From contig JAUJMR010000018.1 in NCBI GenBank assembly GCA_030446765.1, forward strand, positions 7,454 to 42,718: 35,265 nucleotides of DNA. The letters are read 5' to 3'. Positions 34,007 to 35,265 of this stretch are shown one piece after another. A model generated the notes under the pieces. The model saw only the letters and a program-made list of their open reading frames with translations, was not told where the DNA came from and searched no databases. This stretch comes from Chloroflexia bacterium (GTDB lineage: Bacteria > Chloroflexota > Chloroflexia > Thermobaculales > Thermobaculaceae). The position numbers and the translations under genes are program-made. Position 1 is the first letter of the stretch, and every line of letters starts with the position of its first letter.

Positions 34007-34145
34007 ATGTCGCGGACGTGCGGGCTACCGGCTGGTGATCGCGTGGCGGTGCGAGCTTGGGGAGGACGAGCTGGCGCGCACACGGCACGAGATCCGGGGT
34101 ATGCTAGGTGGGGAGCCCGAAGGTCATACGGACCCGTGGGAGTAG
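34007..34145 (+). pseudogene. Short ORF with one frameshift, unknown function
   Basis: ATG 34007 has GGAGG nine bases upstream. After six codons the sensible reading moves by one base to YRLVIAWRCELGEDELARTR, HEIRGMLGGEPEGHTDPWE, ending at TAG 34143-34145, 12 bases before the next start. The repaired peptide has about 45 residues and is acidic. I do not recognise it. Confidence 0.3.
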
Positions 34146-34157
34146 GACGGAGAGCCG

Positions 34158-34484
34158 GTGCGGGACACGAGCGAGCTAATGGTGGTGATGCTCAGCGACA
34201 AGGCGTGGGAGCGCCTCGATCTGGTTGCCATAGCGGAGCCGGTCTCCTTGGAGCAGTGGCTCGGGTGGGTGCGCGACGAGGGGATACGGATCACCGCCGA
34301 GCCGCACAGCGGGATCGAGGGCGGACCCTACGACGGCGGGCATGTGCTCACCCTGGACAACGAGCAGGGCAGGAGCAGGTTCGCGGTGCCCGCCGCGGCG
34401 ATCCCGATGCTTGCGGCGTACATGGACGCACAGACGCACGAGGACCTGCTGGGGCGCACACCCCAGCTGCGGGGAAACAGGTAG
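34158..34484 (+). CDS. Hypothetical protein
   Basis: 108 residues from GTG 34158 (GGAG upstream). The sequence is ordinary globular and acidic (LMVVMLSDKAWERLDLVAIA, EPVSLEQWLGWVRDEGIRIT, then PYDGGHVLTLDN and AIPMLAAYMDAQTHEDLLGR). No signal peptide or membrane helix and no motif I recognise. Codon usage matches its neighbours. Confidence 0.65.
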   Translation: MRDTSELMVVMLSDKAWERLDLVAIAEPVSLEQWLGWVRDEGIRITAEPHSGIEGGPYDGGHVLTLDNEQGRSRFAVPAAAIPMLAAYMDAQTHEDLLGRTPQLRGNR

Positions 34485-34655
34485 CCCGGCGTTCGCTCAC
34501 CACAGCGCGTTCAAGGCGAACCGATAGTCTGCGCTGAGCTCCCGCCGTGCCGCCTCAGACGCCCTCAGAGCCGCCCTTGCCTCCTCTAGTAGTGCAGCCG
34601 CGATGTGGCTGTGGGATACTGCCGCCAAAGACGACCGCAGCGAGGGGGCAGGGCA

Positions 34656-35057
34656 ATGAAGCGATTCGACCCAGATCTGCGCGAGGAGGACATCCCACCG
34701 GGTCTGATAAGCCGTGACTGGGCGATCAATGGGATGTTGGACCGCGCTCAAGCCTTTGGTGAAAGGGAGCCGCAGCTGCTAGAAAGCACGCTGACTACGT
34801 ACTCCGAGGCGAGGAATCGGGTCGATCCGTCTGGGGGACAGAAGCCGGAGAGCCCACCTGTATTACCCGACGCTGCGCCAGTGTGGTTTGTACGGGCAAA
34901 TGGCACCTTCAGCGCGCCTCACGGCATGGTCCAATTCGACCAGAAGACCGGTCAGCGTATCCCGCAGAAGCCCAAGGCTGGATGGATGTACACGATCATC
35001 GACGCCCAGACAGGGAAAACACTGGAATCCGGCTTCAGAGGTCGGCCGTCGCCTTAA
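34656..35057 (+). CDS. Hypothetical protein
   Basis: 133 residues from ATG 34656, preceded by GAGGGGGCAGGG. An acidic N-terminus (KRFDPDLREEDIPPGLISRD) is followed by a helix (NGMLDRAQAFGEREPQLLES), a Pro-rich stretch and a C-terminal part with many turns (VRANGTFSAPHGMVQFDQKT, GWMYTIIDAQTGKTLESGF). Unrecognised. An upstream extension to 34605 lacks a ribosome site. GC content is slightly lower than in the transfer genes. Confidence 0.6.
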   Translation: MKRFDPDLREEDIPPGLISRDWAINGMLDRAQAFGEREPQLLESTLTTYSEARNRVDPSGGQKPESPPVLPDAAPVWFVRANGTFSAPHGMVQFDQKTGQRIPQKPKAGWMYTIIDAQTGKTLESGFRGRPSP

Positions 35058-35069
35058 GATAGCGGGCGG

Positions 35070-35265
35070 GTGGATCGCCGCGCGACCCCCGGCACCGGAG
35101 ATGCGGGATACCAATCCGGTAATACAAAGGGCGGCAGGCTTAGTCCGCAGGCGATCCGCAGGGTATTCGATGGGCTGGTGACCACAGCTTCAGCCAGGCA
35201 GAAGCTGCCTCCCGACGCGAGCGCCCACACGCTGCGGCACACCTTCGCGATGTTCTACCTCAAGG
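35070..35265 (+). pseudogene. Tyrosine recombinase C-terminal fragment (runs off window)
   Basis: The frame opens after a stop at 35055-35057 and contains GGRLSPQAIRRVFDGLVTTA, then SAHTLRHTFAMFYLK at the window end. H-x-L-R-H-T-F is the HxxR box of tyrosine integrases. The preceding catalytic Arg region and the N-terminal DNA-binding domain are missing, so it starts mid-protein: GTG 35070 would be the only start. A 5'-truncated integrase remnant, or a gene disrupted by a further frameshift. The final Tyr would lie beyond the window. Confidence 0.7.

Noticed and set aside
33842-34537. 231-codon plus-strand ORF
   Set aside because: Crosses the well-supported 34158-34484 gene in another frame and has Gly/Arg/Ala-rich shadow composition.
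34497-34625. Minus-strand ORF ending EEARAALRASEAARRELSAD
   Set aside because: Looks helical, but Ala/Arg-rich helices are typical of antisense frames in GC-rich DNA, and no ribosome site supports its TTG start.

Overview
The window is about 35 kb of GC-rich DNA with very tight gene packing. Most same-operon neighbours overlap by 4 to 14 bases, many as GTGA or ATGA start/stop junctions, and GTG and TTG starts are common. It reads as a mobile or plasmid-like element of a single-membraned, high-GC bacterium, most likely a Chloroflexota lineage such as Thermomicrobia. Actinobacteria are the main alternative. This is inferred from the mix of a secretin-less Tad pilus locus, a VirB4/PrgI/TrbL-type secretion system and a replication-relaxation protein. 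No rRNA or tRNA gene was seen to fix the taxonomy.

Layout. 1-303 is the tail of a DUF3267-like membrane peptidase, followed by about 630 bases without a convincing gene. 934-9181 is a complete-looking Tad/Flp pilus operon: CpaB, an unusual tandem CpaE-like ATPase, CpaF/TadA, TadB, TadC, an Flp pilin, two TadE-like pseudopilins and a TadG-like protein. No secretin and no prepilin peptidase are present. The same gene string continues to 15253 with a membrane-anchored NTF2-like protein, an M23 peptidase and a 1210-residue LysM / degenerate FtsK-like / SARP-BTAD membrane protein. 15254-16014 is an intergenic control region with six TGCAACT-type repeats, mostly spaced about one helical turn apart.

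16015-29144 is a second long operon encoding a conjugation-type type IV secretion system: a PEGA/beta-propeller protein, a VirB6/TrbL-like protein, a lytic transglycosylase-C39 peptidase, a VirB2-like pilin, PrgI (VirB3-like), a VirB4 N-terminal-like protein, VirB4, a DnaG-type primase, a small helical protein, a VirD4-like coupling ATPase and a replication-relaxation protein. Many of these genes between 19.3 and 25.3 kb carry apparent frameshifts, in contrast to the intact Tad half.

29145-33663 is the maintenance module. It holds a perfect 42-bp palindrome, a Cro-like regulator, a leader ORF coupled to a two-part Rep gene whose linker contains G-rich repeats of about 22 bp (a likely origin), and on the minus strand an RHH-ParA-ParB partition operon. 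The parB gene carries two inverted copies of a palindrome that look like a parS centromere. 33664-35265 holds small unknown genes and the C-terminal fragment of a tyrosine recombinase cut off by the window end.

Working model (inference): a conjugative plasmid or integrative element that carries its own Tad pilus, possibly for surface or partner attachment, next to a single-membrane-type DNA-transfer channel. The LysM/SARP membrane protein between them is a candidate cell-wall-sensing regulator.
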